From CAYOOT01 sp964405665 (GTDB taxonomy: Bacteria > Bdellovibrionota_C > UBA2361 > SZUA-149 > CAZDWZ01): 7,806 bases of DNA. Shown piece after piece: positions 1-5,526 of this stretch; the first letter of the stretch is position 1; the number at the start of each line of letters is the position of its first letter. Location: positions 1 to 7,806 of the forward strand of contig CAYOOT010000106.1 of assembly GCA_964405665.1 (NCBI GenBank). The letters are read 5' to 3'. Under the pieces are notes generated by a model. The model made no database searches. It was given only the letters and a program-made list of their open reading frames with translations, and was not told the origin of the DNA. A program made the position numbers and the translations under genes.

Positions 1-25
1 GTATAGCAGAATAAAAGTTTGGTAT

Positions 26-55
26 TAAGCGGACTAAAGTCCGCGCTCCGTACGT
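26..55 (+). repeat. REP-like palindromic repeat, family A copy 1
   Basis: This 30-bp unit carries the perfect dyad GCGGACT-AA-AGTCCGC followed by GCTCCGTACGT. It is identical over its full length to the unit at 4879-4908, and matches the reverse complement of the one at 4818-4847 except at the outermost base. A shortened, degenerate copy lies at 7598-7617. Multiple intergenic copies with a hairpin core fit a REP-type element. No RAYT (TnpA-REP) transposase is in the window, so the mobilising enzyme is unknown. Confidence 0.8.
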
Positions 56-296
56 ATATTGGAAATTCGCGTCCAGTCATAAAAAATGTCTACACGGTTA
101 ATTAATTGTCGCCGGGAGACATTCCCAAAGCTACCTGCATCTCCCCCTGGGCGGAGAATGGTAATATGGACAATGGTCAGGCTCTTACTATCCAACGATG
201 CTTAACCTCAGACTTATATTGGATTTTTTGCTAGGGAGGATGATTTTCAGCTATTAACGAAAGTCAAAATTTAATGCTGGCAAAGGTAGGCACTCA

Positions 297-325
297 TTGT
301 ATTCCCCAAGTAAACATGCTAGAAT
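297..325 (+). promoter_or_regulatory. possible sigma70-type promoter for the RNA-binding protein gene
   Basis: TTGTAT at 297-302 and TAGAAT at 320-325 are 17 bases apart. The -10 box is good and the -35 box is poor (3 of 6). A start near 332 would give a leader of about 190 bases that contains the stem at 380-454. This is inference only; no better promoter was found closer to the gene. Confidence 0.3.
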
Positions 326-379
326 AATTAAAGTTGTTGGGTACCTGCTTAGGAGATGCTTCTTATGTTTTCGCTGATC

Positions 380-454
380 TTTACTGGCCTGCAACTTTTG
401 ACAATAGCAATAGTGAGACAATTTGAACTAGGATCTTGCTTGAAGGCCAGTAAA
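380..454 (+). other. long stem in the probable 5' leader of the RRM gene
   Basis: TTTACTGGCCT (380-390) is perfectly complementary to AGGCCAGTAAA (444-454), giving an 11-bp stem around a 53-base loop. The loop can add a 4-bp GCAA/TTGC pair (391-394 with 436-439). No T-run follows on the plus strand, so it is not an intrinsic terminator. It lies 71 bases before the start codon of an RNA-binding protein gene. A cis-regulatory leader is therefore possible, as is a small RNA. Confidence 0.4.
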
Positions 455-525
455 AAATAAAATTTTCATCCTTCCTGTTTTGTTTCTAGCACAGTTGTTT
501 TTTTAATAAATAATAAGGTGCGTTA

Positions 526-1053
526 ATGAAAAAATTATATGTGGGAAATCTATCTTACTCGGTAGATGATGCTCAGTTGCAAAAGATCTTCGAAGAATTC
601 GGAGAAGTTCTGAATGTAAGAGTAGTAACTGATTCTCGCTCCGGTCGTTCCAAAGGTTTTGGCTTTGTGGAAATGGCAGATGAAGGAGCAGATGCAGCAC
701 GCGAAGCTTTAAGTGGAAAAGAAGTTGATGGAAGAACTCTAAGAGTTGACGAAGCTCATCCTCGTGAAGAAGGAGAAGGCGGCGGCGGACCTCGCAGAGA
801 TCGCAGACCAGGACCTGGTGGCGGTGGACGTGGTGGATACGGCGGCGGCGGTGGTGGCGGACGCGGTGGATACGGTGGTGGCGGCGGCGGCGGCGGTGGT
901 GGTGGATACGGCGGACGTAGAGATGGCGGTGGCGGACGTGGTGGATTTGGTGGCGGACGCAGAGAAGGTGGCGGAGGCGGCGGACGCAGAGACGGTGGTG
1001 GCGGTGGTGGATTCCGCGGATCCGGAAGCCGAGACCGAGGTGGAAACTACTAA
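526..1053 (+). CDS. RRM-domain RNA-binding protein with Gly/Arg-rich tail
   Basis: A 175-residue protein with one RNA recognition motif (about residues 3-77) and a low-complexity tail (about 83-175). RNP2 is LYVGNL (4-9) and RNP1 is KGFGFVEM (43-50); the aromatic residues Y5, F45 and F47 that stack on RNA are all present. The tail is nearly all Gly with RGG, GGY and RRD units, like RGG boxes of eukaryotic and cyanobacterial glycine-rich RNA-binding proteins. Such bacterial proteins are cytoplasmic, bind single-stranded RNA, and in cyanobacteria are often cold-induced. The start is supported by AAGGTG at 515-520, five bases upstream, one of the few clear ribosome binding sites in the window. 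The gene is probably monocistronic, followed at once by a terminator. Its long structured upstream region suggests post-transcriptional control, which is inference. Confidence 0.93.
   Translation: MKKLYVGNLSYSVDDAQLQKIFEEFGEVLNVRVVTDSRSGRSKGFGFVEMADEGADAAREALSGKEVDGRTLRVDEAHPREEGEGGGGPRRDRRPGPGGGGRGGYGGGGGGGRGGYGGGGGGGGGGGYGGRRDGGGGRGGFGGGRREGGGGGGRRDGGGGGGFRGSGSRDRGGNY
772..1050 (+). repeat. GGN triplet-rich tract encoding the Gly/Arg tail
   Basis: About 280 bases built mainly from GGC/GGT codons, interrupted by CGC, CGT, GAC and TAC. Its GC content is far above that of the AT-rich surroundings. Because the unit is three bases, gains or losses keep the frame, so tail length should vary between strains. 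The same tract opens long false reading frames (for example an Ala/Val/Asp-rich one in another plus frame) that should not be annotated. Confidence 0.85.
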
Positions 1054-1075
1054 TTTTTAGTTTTCATATTTCGAT

Positions 1076-1104
1076 AAAAAAGCGGGCCATGTGCCCGCTT
1101 TTTT
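1076..1104. terminator. bidirectional intrinsic terminator between rbp and argF
   Basis: The stem AGCGGGC/GCCCGCT (1081-1087 with 1093-1099) has a five-base loop. It is preceded by an A-run and followed by a T-run, so it reads as a hairpin plus U-tract on both strands. It lies 23 bases after the RRM gene stop and beyond the 3' end of the oppositely oriented argF, serving both convergent units. Confidence 0.9.
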
Positions 1105-1105
1105 A

Positions 1106-1138
1106 TTGTAGGGGCACCCTTTATGGGTGCCCCTACAA
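1106..1138. repeat. REP-like palindrome, family B copy 1
   Basis: A nearly perfect palindrome: a 14-bp stem (TTGTAGGGGCACCC with its complement) around the loop TTTAT. Its 26-base core from TGTAGGGG to GGGTGCCC recurs twice, in opposite orientations, at 7684-7761. Here it sits directly against the terminator, between convergent genes. Confidence 0.85.
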
Positions 1139-1163
1139 AATGACGGAATCAAAATAATAATTT

Positions 1164-2060
1164 TTATTTTCCCAACAAGCGAACCATAATCGCTTTTTGG
1201 GCGTGAAGTCTGTTTTCAGCCTGATCAAAAATTACCGAGTGGGGGTGTTCTGCTACTTCATCAGAAACTTCTTCGTCACGATGTGCCGGAAGACAATGCA
1301 TGAAAATGGCATCGGCTTTTGCTTTAGAAAAAAGATCCAAAGTTATTTTGTAGGCCTTAAATTTTTTCAGACGAATTTTTGTTTCTGCTTCTTGGCCCAT
1401 AGAGGTCCAAACGTCAGTGTAAACCACATCAGCACCGGCAATTGCTTGATCAGGATTGTGGATAATTTGATAAGGCCACTTTTCTTGTGAAAGAGTTGGC
1501 TCGTAACCCTCCGGACAAGAAACTGTCATCTTTAGTCCGAATGCTTTACAAGCATGAATTAGAGAATTACAAACATTATTTCCATCGCCGATATAACAAA
1601 AGTTTAATCCTTCCAATTTTTTCTTCTGTTCTTTAATCGTCAGGATATCGGAAAGTGCCTGACAGGGATGATAAAGATCGCAAAGGCCATTGATTACAGG
1701 GATGCTGGAGTACTCTGCGTATTCAACTAAATCCCGATGATCTCTTACCCGCATCATAATAATATCGACATAACGAGACATTACTCTTGCTACATCTTTT
1801 GCCGGTTCACGGACTCCGAGGTTAATTTCATTGGGACGAACATTAATTGCTTTTCCTCCCAGTTGATACATTCCCATTTCAAAAGATACTCGGGTTCTAT
1901 TCGAAGGCTTTTGGAAAATCATGGCCAAGGCTTTTCCGGCAAGTAGAGGTTTGCCGCGGCCGGCTTTTTGTTCACTTTTTAGTTTAATGGAAAGCTCAAG
2001 CATTTCATTTAAATCTGCATCGCTATATTGATCCAAGGATAAAAAATGTCGTGTTTGCAT
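1164..2060 (-). CDS. argF: ornithine carbamoyltransferase
   Basis: A 298-residue cytoplasmic enzyme, a normal length for the family. It makes citrulline from ornithine and carbamoyl phosphate, the sixth step of arginine synthesis. The carbamoyl-phosphate motif is SNRTR (53-57) where STRTR is usual. HPCQ (131-134), GDGNN (158-162), the ornithine loop DVWTSMGQE (216-224) and HCLPAHR (255-261) are intact, as is the ending with FDQAENRLHAQKA. The SMG loop argues for ornithine over the acetyl- or succinylornithine carbamoyltransferases. The start codon lies 5 bp after the argB stop, and only A/T-rich sequence without a Shine-Dalgarno precedes it. Translation is therefore probably coupled to argB and transcription comes from the argB promoter. 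The 3' end faces the two-way terminator at 1076-1104. Confidence 0.96.
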   Translation of the reverse strand: MQTRHFLSLDQYSDADLNEMLELSIKLKSEQKAGRGKPLLAGKALAMIFQKPSNRTRVSFEMGMYQLGGKAINVRPNEINLGVREPAKDVARVMSRYVDIIMMRVRDHRDLVEYAEYSSIPVINGLCDLYHPCQALSDILTIKEQKKKLEGLNFCYIGDGNNVCNSLIHACKAFGLKMTVSCPEGYEPTLSQEKWPYQIIHNPDQAIAGADVVYTDVWTSMGQEAETKIRLKKFKAYKITLDLFSKAKADAIFMHCLPAHRDEEVSDEVAEHPHSVIFDQAENRLHAQKAIMVRLLGK

Positions 2061-2065
2061 AAATT

Positions 2066-2932
2066 TTATTTTTTATTTTCCACAAGCATTGTTCCAATAC
2101 CGAGGTCAGTAAACATTTCTAGCAATACAGCATGATCCACTGAACCATTGATGATATGCACAAATTTAACGCCTTTTTGTAGGGCTTTTAAGGCACATTC
2201 AAGTTTGGGCAACATGCCGCCTTGAACTTCAGGGTGCTTTAGTAATTTTTCAGCTTCATTTTGATCGACTATTTGTAACAATTCTTTGTTAATCATTAAT
2301 CCATCGACATCGGTCAGATAAATTAATTTTAAAGCTTTTAATGCTGCAGCGATGCCATTGGCAACGTAATCTGCATTGAGATTTAAGGTTTCTCCTTTAT
2401 TGTCAGAAGTTACCGAGGCAATAACCGGGATATAACCGGATTCAGAAAGTTTGAAAATCAAGTCCATATCTGTAGAATCGATATCTCCGACAAAACCTAA
2501 ATCTTCTCCGCTTTTACTTTTAATTTTTTTTGCAGAATATATTTTTGCATCTTTTCCGGAAAGACCGACAGCTTTCCCACCGCTTTGATTAATTGTATCA
2601 ACTAAGTCTTTACTGATTTTTCCACTAAGAACCATTTCTGTTATTTCCATGGTTTCTTGATCGGTATAGCGCAAACCGTCGATAAATTTTGTTTCTTTTC
2701 CCAGCTTCTTTAGCCAGTTAGTAATTTCTTTTCCTCCACCATGGATAATAATTGGATTTATTCCCAGCCATTTTAATAAGGAGACATCGCTGGCAAAACT
2801 ATTTTTCAATTTTTGTTCATACATCAATGATCCGCCGTATTTTATTACAACATATTGATTATGAAATTTACGGATATAAGGCAGGGCTTCAGTTAGAACT
2901 TTTGCTTTAGAAATCGCTTCTTGTAGACTCAT
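2066..2932 (-). CDS. argB: acetylglutamate kinase, arginine-sensitive type
   Basis: A 288-residue amino acid kinase that phosphorylates N-acetylglutamate, the second step of arginine synthesis. Visible motifs are VVIKYGGS with the phosphate-binding lysine K31, IIHGGGKEI (62-70), the substrate arginine region GLRYTD (86-91), NLNAD with D188, LTDVDGL (206-212), GGMLPK with K243, and a C-terminal stretch ending GIGTML. The N-terminus (about 1-27, including EALPYIRKF) forms the extra helix typical of hexameric NAGKs that are feedback-inhibited by arginine; short E. coli-type enzymes lack it. Feedback inhibition is therefore expected, by inference. It leads a two-gene operon with argF, driven by the promoter at 2969-2997. 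The rest of the pathway (argJ/A, C, D, G, H) is not in the window. Confidence 0.96.
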   Translation of the reverse strand: MSLQEAISKAKVLTEALPYIRKFHNQYVVIKYGGSLMYEQKLKNSFASDVSLLKWLGINPIIIHGGGKEITNWLKKLGKETKFIDGLRYTDQETMEITEMVLSGKISKDLVDTINQSGGKAVGLSGKDAKIYSAKKIKSKSGEDLGFVGDIDSTDMDLIFKLSESGYIPVIASVTSDNKGETLNLNADYVANGIAAALKALKLIYLTDVDGLMINKELLQIVDQNEAEKLLKHPEVQGGMLPKLECALKALQKGVKFVHIINGSVDHAVLLEMFTDLGIGTMLVENKK

Positions 2933-2968
2933 TTTTTCTTCAATCCACTTGTTTTTAAGGAAAAAGGA

Positions 2969-2997
2969 ATTTTATTAACTTTGTGGGATTATGTCAA
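2969..2997 (-). promoter_or_regulatory. sigma70-type promoter of argB-argF
   Basis: On the minus strand TTGACA (2997-2992) and TAAAAT (2974-2969) are separated by exactly 17 bases: a perfect -35 and a five-of-six -10. Transcription would start near 2962, leaving about a 30-base leader before the argB ATG. This makes argBF independent of the upstream NUDIX gene. I saw no clear ARG-box palindrome over it, so control by ArgR is not shown. Confidence 0.75.
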
Positions 2998-3013
2998 AAT
3001 TTTCCCATCTTTC

Positions 3014-3038
3014 GCTAGCTAAGTTTTGCTTAGCTAGC
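3014..3038. repeat. perfect 10-bp hairpin between NUDIX gene and argB
   Basis: GCTAGCTAAG (3014-3023) and CTTAGCTAGC (3029-3038) are perfectly complementary around TTTTG. It begins 10 bases past the NUDIX stop on the minus strand, where a terminator would be useful, but no T-run follows. Its flanks (TTCGCTA before, TAGCTTC after) match those of the hairpin at 6083-6110. Confidence 0.7.
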
Positions 3039-3047
3039 TTCAGACGG

Positions 3048-3608
3048 CTAGGAAAATAGTTCTGGCATTTTAGCCCAAAGTAGAAAAAAAGCGGTAGAGA
3101 CAATAGAATGACAAATTTCTTCACTTTGAATTAATTGCGGAATTTTTTTTAATGGAACAAGTTCTACAACAATGTCTTCAGAAACTTCCAGGTCTTGATT
3201 GCCTTCAGGAAGAACATCCAGCGCTGCAAAAATATGACAGTAATTGTTTAGCAAAGCTGGATTAGGACTGATTTTGCCCAGAGAAATTATTTCTGGAGAA
3301 ACATAGGCAGTTTCTTCAGTTAATTCTCTAATAGCGGTATCTATTGGTGTTGAGCCGGGATCAATAATTCCTCCGGGGGTTTCTAAACTTTGCTCATCAA
3401 TTCCGTGTCTAAATTGCCTGACCATCACAACTTCTTTCTTGGGAGTAATGGGAACAATATTTACCCAGTCCGGAGCCACAAGATAAAAAAAATCATCTTC
3501 ATAAGAACTGTCTGTTCTTTTCATTCTTTGCACGTGCAAATCGAATACTCTTGTTTTATAAAGTAATTTGTCGTCAAGTTTTTGCCAGATAGAATTTTTG
3601 ATGTTCAT
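3048..3608 (-). CDS. NUDIX hydrolase, ADP-ribose pyrophosphatase-like
   Basis: A 186-residue cytoplasmic hydrolase. Sequence features of the ADP-sugar subfamily are clear: VMVRQFRHG (61-69), LETPGG (75-80), the Nudix box (80-102) and SPNPALLNNYCHIF (114-127). The box keeps the metal-binding core REL-x-EE (94-99), but two consensus positions are changed: the first Glu is S86 and the late Gly is A101. Such enzymes cleave ADP-ribose or other nucleotide diphosphate sugars to AMP and sugar phosphate; the exact substrate cannot be read from sequence. No Shine-Dalgarno precedes the ATG. It is divergent from alr with a 40-bp gap and is followed, 115 bp on, by argB with its own promoter. It is probably transcribed alone. 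Confidence 0.9.
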   Translation of the reverse strand: MNIKNSIWQKLDDKLLYKTRVFDLHVQRMKRTDSSYEDDFFYLVAPDWVNIVPITPKKEVVMVRQFRHGIDEQSLETPGGIIDPGSTPIDTAIRELTEETAYVSPEIISLGKISPNPALLNNYCHIFAALDVLPEGNQDLEVSEDIVVELVPLKKIPQLIQSEEICHSIVSTAFFLLWAKMPELFS

Positions 3609-3614
3609 GTGTTA

Positions 3615-3644
3615 TTGAAAAAATTATCAATTAAAAATTATAAG
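3615..3644 (+). promoter_or_regulatory. possible alr promoter, nearly leaderless
   Basis: TTGAAA (3615-3620) and TATAAG (3639-3644) are 18 bases apart. The expected start, around 3650, falls on or beside the ATG at 3649, which would give a leaderless message and would explain why no Shine-Dalgarno is seen. In this very AT-rich 40-bp gap chance matches are likely. Confidence 0.4.
3637..3642 (-). promoter_or_regulatory. possible -10 box for the NUDIX gene
   Basis: TATAAT on the minus strand is a perfect -10 box placed to start transcription about 22 bases before the NUDIX ATG. The only -35-like hexamer, TTGACT at 3669-3664, is 21 bases away, which is too far for a standard sigma70 site. The box overlaps the proposed alr -10. 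Confidence 0.35.
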
Positions 3645-3648
3645 TAAA

Positions 3649-4803
3649 ATGTCTTTCGATAATAGTCAAATTCCAGAAGATCCCAGCGATCTTAGACCTA
3701 CAAAAATTAAAATAGATCTTAGCGCTCTTAAGTATAATTTTCAAATAATAAAAAAACTGGTTTCTCCTTCAAAAATAATGCCGGTAGTTAAGGCTAATGC
3801 TTATGGTCATGGACTTATTCCCTGTGCAAAAGTTTTGGAAGAAACCGGTGCTGATGCTTTGGCCGTGGCATTTTTGGAAGAGGGCTTAAAACTGCGGAAA
3901 GCAGGAATTAATCTTCCTATTCTGGTGATGTCGGCAATTAATAATCAACAAATACCTTATTATTTGAATTTTGATTTGGATTTATATGCTTCTTCAATTT
4001 CTAAATTAAAGGCAATTGAAGAATGTGCAAAAGTGCAAAATAAAAAAGCTCGTGTGCATTTGGATATCGATACTGGAATGCGTAGAACCGGTGTCTATTA
4101 TCAAAGTGCCAAAGAGTTATTTGAAGCAACTCTAAAGGTAAAATTTTGTGAAATTGTCGGAGTGACCTCTCATTATGCGATGCAAGATAAAAAGGATTTA
4201 ACATATACTAAAATTCAGCTGGAAAGATTTTTGGAATGTCTGAGATTTTTTGAACAACGATCAATGCCTCTTCCCACCCGGCACATCTCAGCAAGCGGTG
4301 CAATATTGCAGTTTCCGGAAAGTAATCTGGATATGGTTCGTCCGGGACTTTGTATCTACGGAGCAGTAAGTCCTGAATATTTAGAAATTAAAAAACGCCT
4401 TCAATTAAAACCCGTAATGTCAATTACTTCGAAAGTGGTATATTTTAAAGTGGTAAAAAAAGGAGAAGGGGTGAGCTATGATCATCTTTGGATTGCGCCT
4501 GAGGATTGCCGGATTGTTACCGTTCCTATTGGCTATGGAGATGGCTATTTAAAAAGTCTTTCCAATAAGGCAGAGGTAATTATTCGTGGTAAGAAGCATC
4601 AAGTAGTAGGAAAAATTTGTATGGATCAATTAATGGTCAATCTGGAACGAAAAGGGGAGGCATACAATCAAGACGAAGTAATCATGCTCGGAAGTTCCGA
4701 AGGTCAAGAAATAACAATTGAAGAATTGGCAATAAAAGCAAATTCCGATCCTAGAGAGTTGTTTGTTTTATTGAATAACAGGATTCCTCGAGTATACATT
4801 TAA
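3649..4803 (+). CDS. alr: alanine racemase
   Basis: A 384-residue PLP enzyme, a normal length for the family. It interconverts L- and D-alanine and supplies D-Ala for peptidoglycan. K48 in VVKANAYGHG (46-55) is the PLP Schiff-base lysine. The N-terminal barrel holds DTGMRR (141-146), whose second Arg corresponds to the residue that tunes the catalytic Tyr. RPGLCIYG (231-238) binds cofactor. Y277 in GVSYDHLW is the second catalytic base, followed by GYGDGY (295-300) and GKICMDQ (321-327), and the protein ends with the typical NRIPRVY. The position of the carbamylated lysine of the Geobacillus enzyme is D139 here, a change known in other racemases. The start gives a short extra N-terminal tail before RPTKIKIDLSAL. 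A terminator-like repeat follows. Confidence 0.96.
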   Translation: MSFDNSQIPEDPSDLRPTKIKIDLSALKYNFQIIKKLVSPSKIMPVVKANAYGHGLIPCAKVLEETGADALAVAFLEEGLKLRKAGINLPILVMSAINNQQIPYYLNFDLDLYASSISKLKAIEECAKVQNKKARVHLDIDTGMRRTGVYYQSAKELFEATLKVKFCEIVGVTSHYAMQDKKDLTYTKIQLERFLECLRFFEQRSMPLPTRHISASGAILQFPESNLDMVRPGLCIYGAVSPEYLEIKKRLQLKPVMSITSKVVYFKVVKKGEGVSYDHLWIAPEDCRIVTVPIGYGDGYLKSLSNKAEVIIRGKKHQVVGKICMDQLMVNLERKGEAYNQDEVIMLGSSEGQEITIEELAIKANSDPRELFVLLNNRIPRVYI

Positions 4804-4816
4804 GTATAATTGCAAG

Positions 4817-4910
4817 ACACGTACGGAGCGCGGACTTTAGTCCGCTTTTTTCCAAATACTAAAATATAAATTCAGTAATAAGCGGACTAAAGTCCGCGCT
4901 CCGTACGTGT
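4817..4910. repeat. inverted pair of family A repeats
   Basis: Positions 4817-4847 and 4880-4910 are perfect reverse complements over 31 bases, separated by 32 bases. Each arm also contains its own 7-bp hairpin, so the DNA can form one long stem or two small ones. The right arm matches the copy at 26-55 over 29 bases. The pair fills the gap between convergent alr and the lipoprotein gene. On the minus strand the right arm is followed by TTATTACT, a weaker U-tract that might end the lipoprotein operon. The arrangement resembles BIME-type paired REPs. Confidence 0.85.
4830..4851 (+). terminator. intrinsic terminator of alr formed by a family A repeat
   Basis: The stem GCGGACT/AGTCCGC (4830-4836 with 4839-4845) is followed directly by six T residues. 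It lies 26 bases after the alr stop codon. The hairpin is the core of the repeat family at 26-55, so a dispersed element appears to have been captured as a terminator. Confidence 0.75.
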
Positions 4911-4939
4911 TTATTCTACGATTAAAATTTTCTTTATTT

Positions 4940-5512
4940 CTAATTATAACTTCCAAGTAATTCTAGTAATTCCTTATCAGTTACCATCTGTTCAATCGCA
5001 CCAGCCATTGCTAGTCCCAGAGAATCTTGCACATCTACTTTACTGATAATTGGAAAATCACTCTTCCTTTGTCCATTATAGGTTCCGGAAAAAAGTCTTT
5101 TTCCAGTAGGATCAAAAAGTTCAACATAAATGCTGGCATCGCTAGTAACTGTGCCGCTGCCGCTTTTTGTTCCCACTTGAGATTTCCAGCTGCGAATTTC
5201 GACATTCATATTGATTGCGGCAGTATCGATAGTGCTGACACCAACATCGCTTAATGCTTGTCTGATACTTGTTTTCACATTTTCAGCAATGTTCCCCCCA
5301 AAAGGCTCGGTGATATTATTTTCATAAGCACTGTCTCTTCCGATCTGCCTGATATCTTCTACTTTATTGACATTAACATAGCTTCCTAAGCGTGCTCTTG
5401 TTTCTGGTTTGGCTAAAGTTGGTATTTCAGGAGCGGCGATTATTTCACCGACTTGAGGTGCGCAACTAATAAGATTGAAGGTAAATAATAAAGCAACAAT
5501 AATTTTTTTCAT
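4940..5512 (-). CDS. predicted lipoprotein, possibly YajG-like
   Basis: A 190-residue exported protein. A short signal peptide (1-16) ends in the lipobox LISC with C17 as the lipidated residue, so it is anchored in a membrane facing the periplasm. The body has a conserved-looking order: VNVNKVEDIRQIG (46-58), a helix around 78-93 (ENVKTSIRQALSDVGV), beta strands including a SWKSQVGTKSGSGT turn, LFSGTYNGQ, and a final helix of DSLGLAMAGAIEQMVTD type. This layout resembles the YajG family (Lipoprotein_16, PF03923), but residue identity is too low for a firm call. AGGT four bases before the ATG is a modest ribosome binding site. It is the second gene of a pair, 14 bases after the other lipoprotein gene. 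Function unknown. Confidence 0.8.
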   Translation of the reverse strand: MKKIIVALLFTFNLISCAPQVGEIIAAPEIPTLAKPETRARLGSYVNVNKVEDIRQIGRDSAYENNITEPFGGNIAENVKTSIRQALSDVGVSTIDTAAINMNVEIRSWKSQVGTKSGSGTVTSDASIYVELFDPTGKRLFSGTYNGQRKSDFPIISKVDVQDSLGLAMAGAIEQMVTDKELLELLGSYN

Positions 5513-5526
5513 ATGACCTATGTTTG

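Larger units (their letters stand above)
56..525. other. intergenic region without a recognisable gene
   Basis: I see no convincing coding sequence in these 470 bases on either strand; the longest open stretches are about 40 codons and lack a credible start. What is visible is structure. A 7-bp stem (AATGTCT at 85-91 with AGACATT at 117-123) has inner CGG/CCG pairs. TCTCC at 140-144 can pair with GGAGA at 153-157. There is a weak promoter candidate at 297-325 and a long stem at 380-454. The stretch could hold an unannotated structured RNA, a decayed gene, or simply the leader of the RNA-binding protein gene. None of the tmRNA, RNase P, SRP or tRNA signatures was found. Confidence 0.5.

Noticed and set aside
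106..234. A 42-codon open stretch with some protein-like composition (IPKATCISPWAENGN)
   Set aside because: It has no good start codon or ribosome binding site and I recognise no family. Too short to support as a gene or pseudogene.
398..426. A perfect TTGACA at 398-403 as a promoter of the RRM gene
   Set aside because: The bases 17-18 downstream (ATTTGA/TTTGAA) do not form a -10 box, and the hexamer is in the loop of the long stem.
415..440. A tRNA T-loop-like TTCAAAT on the minus strand
   Set aside because: The flanking bases do not form a T stem, and there is no acceptor or anticodon arm.
746..1060. A 104-codon plus-strand reading frame, rich in Ala, Val and Asp, overlapping the RRM gene
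   Set aside because: It is the GGC/GGT tract of the RRM gene read in another frame. It has no ribosome binding site and no recognisable domain.
26..4908. A CRISPR array, because of the identical 30-bp units
   Set aside because: The copies are kilobases apart or inverted, not evenly spaced direct repeats, and no cas gene is present.
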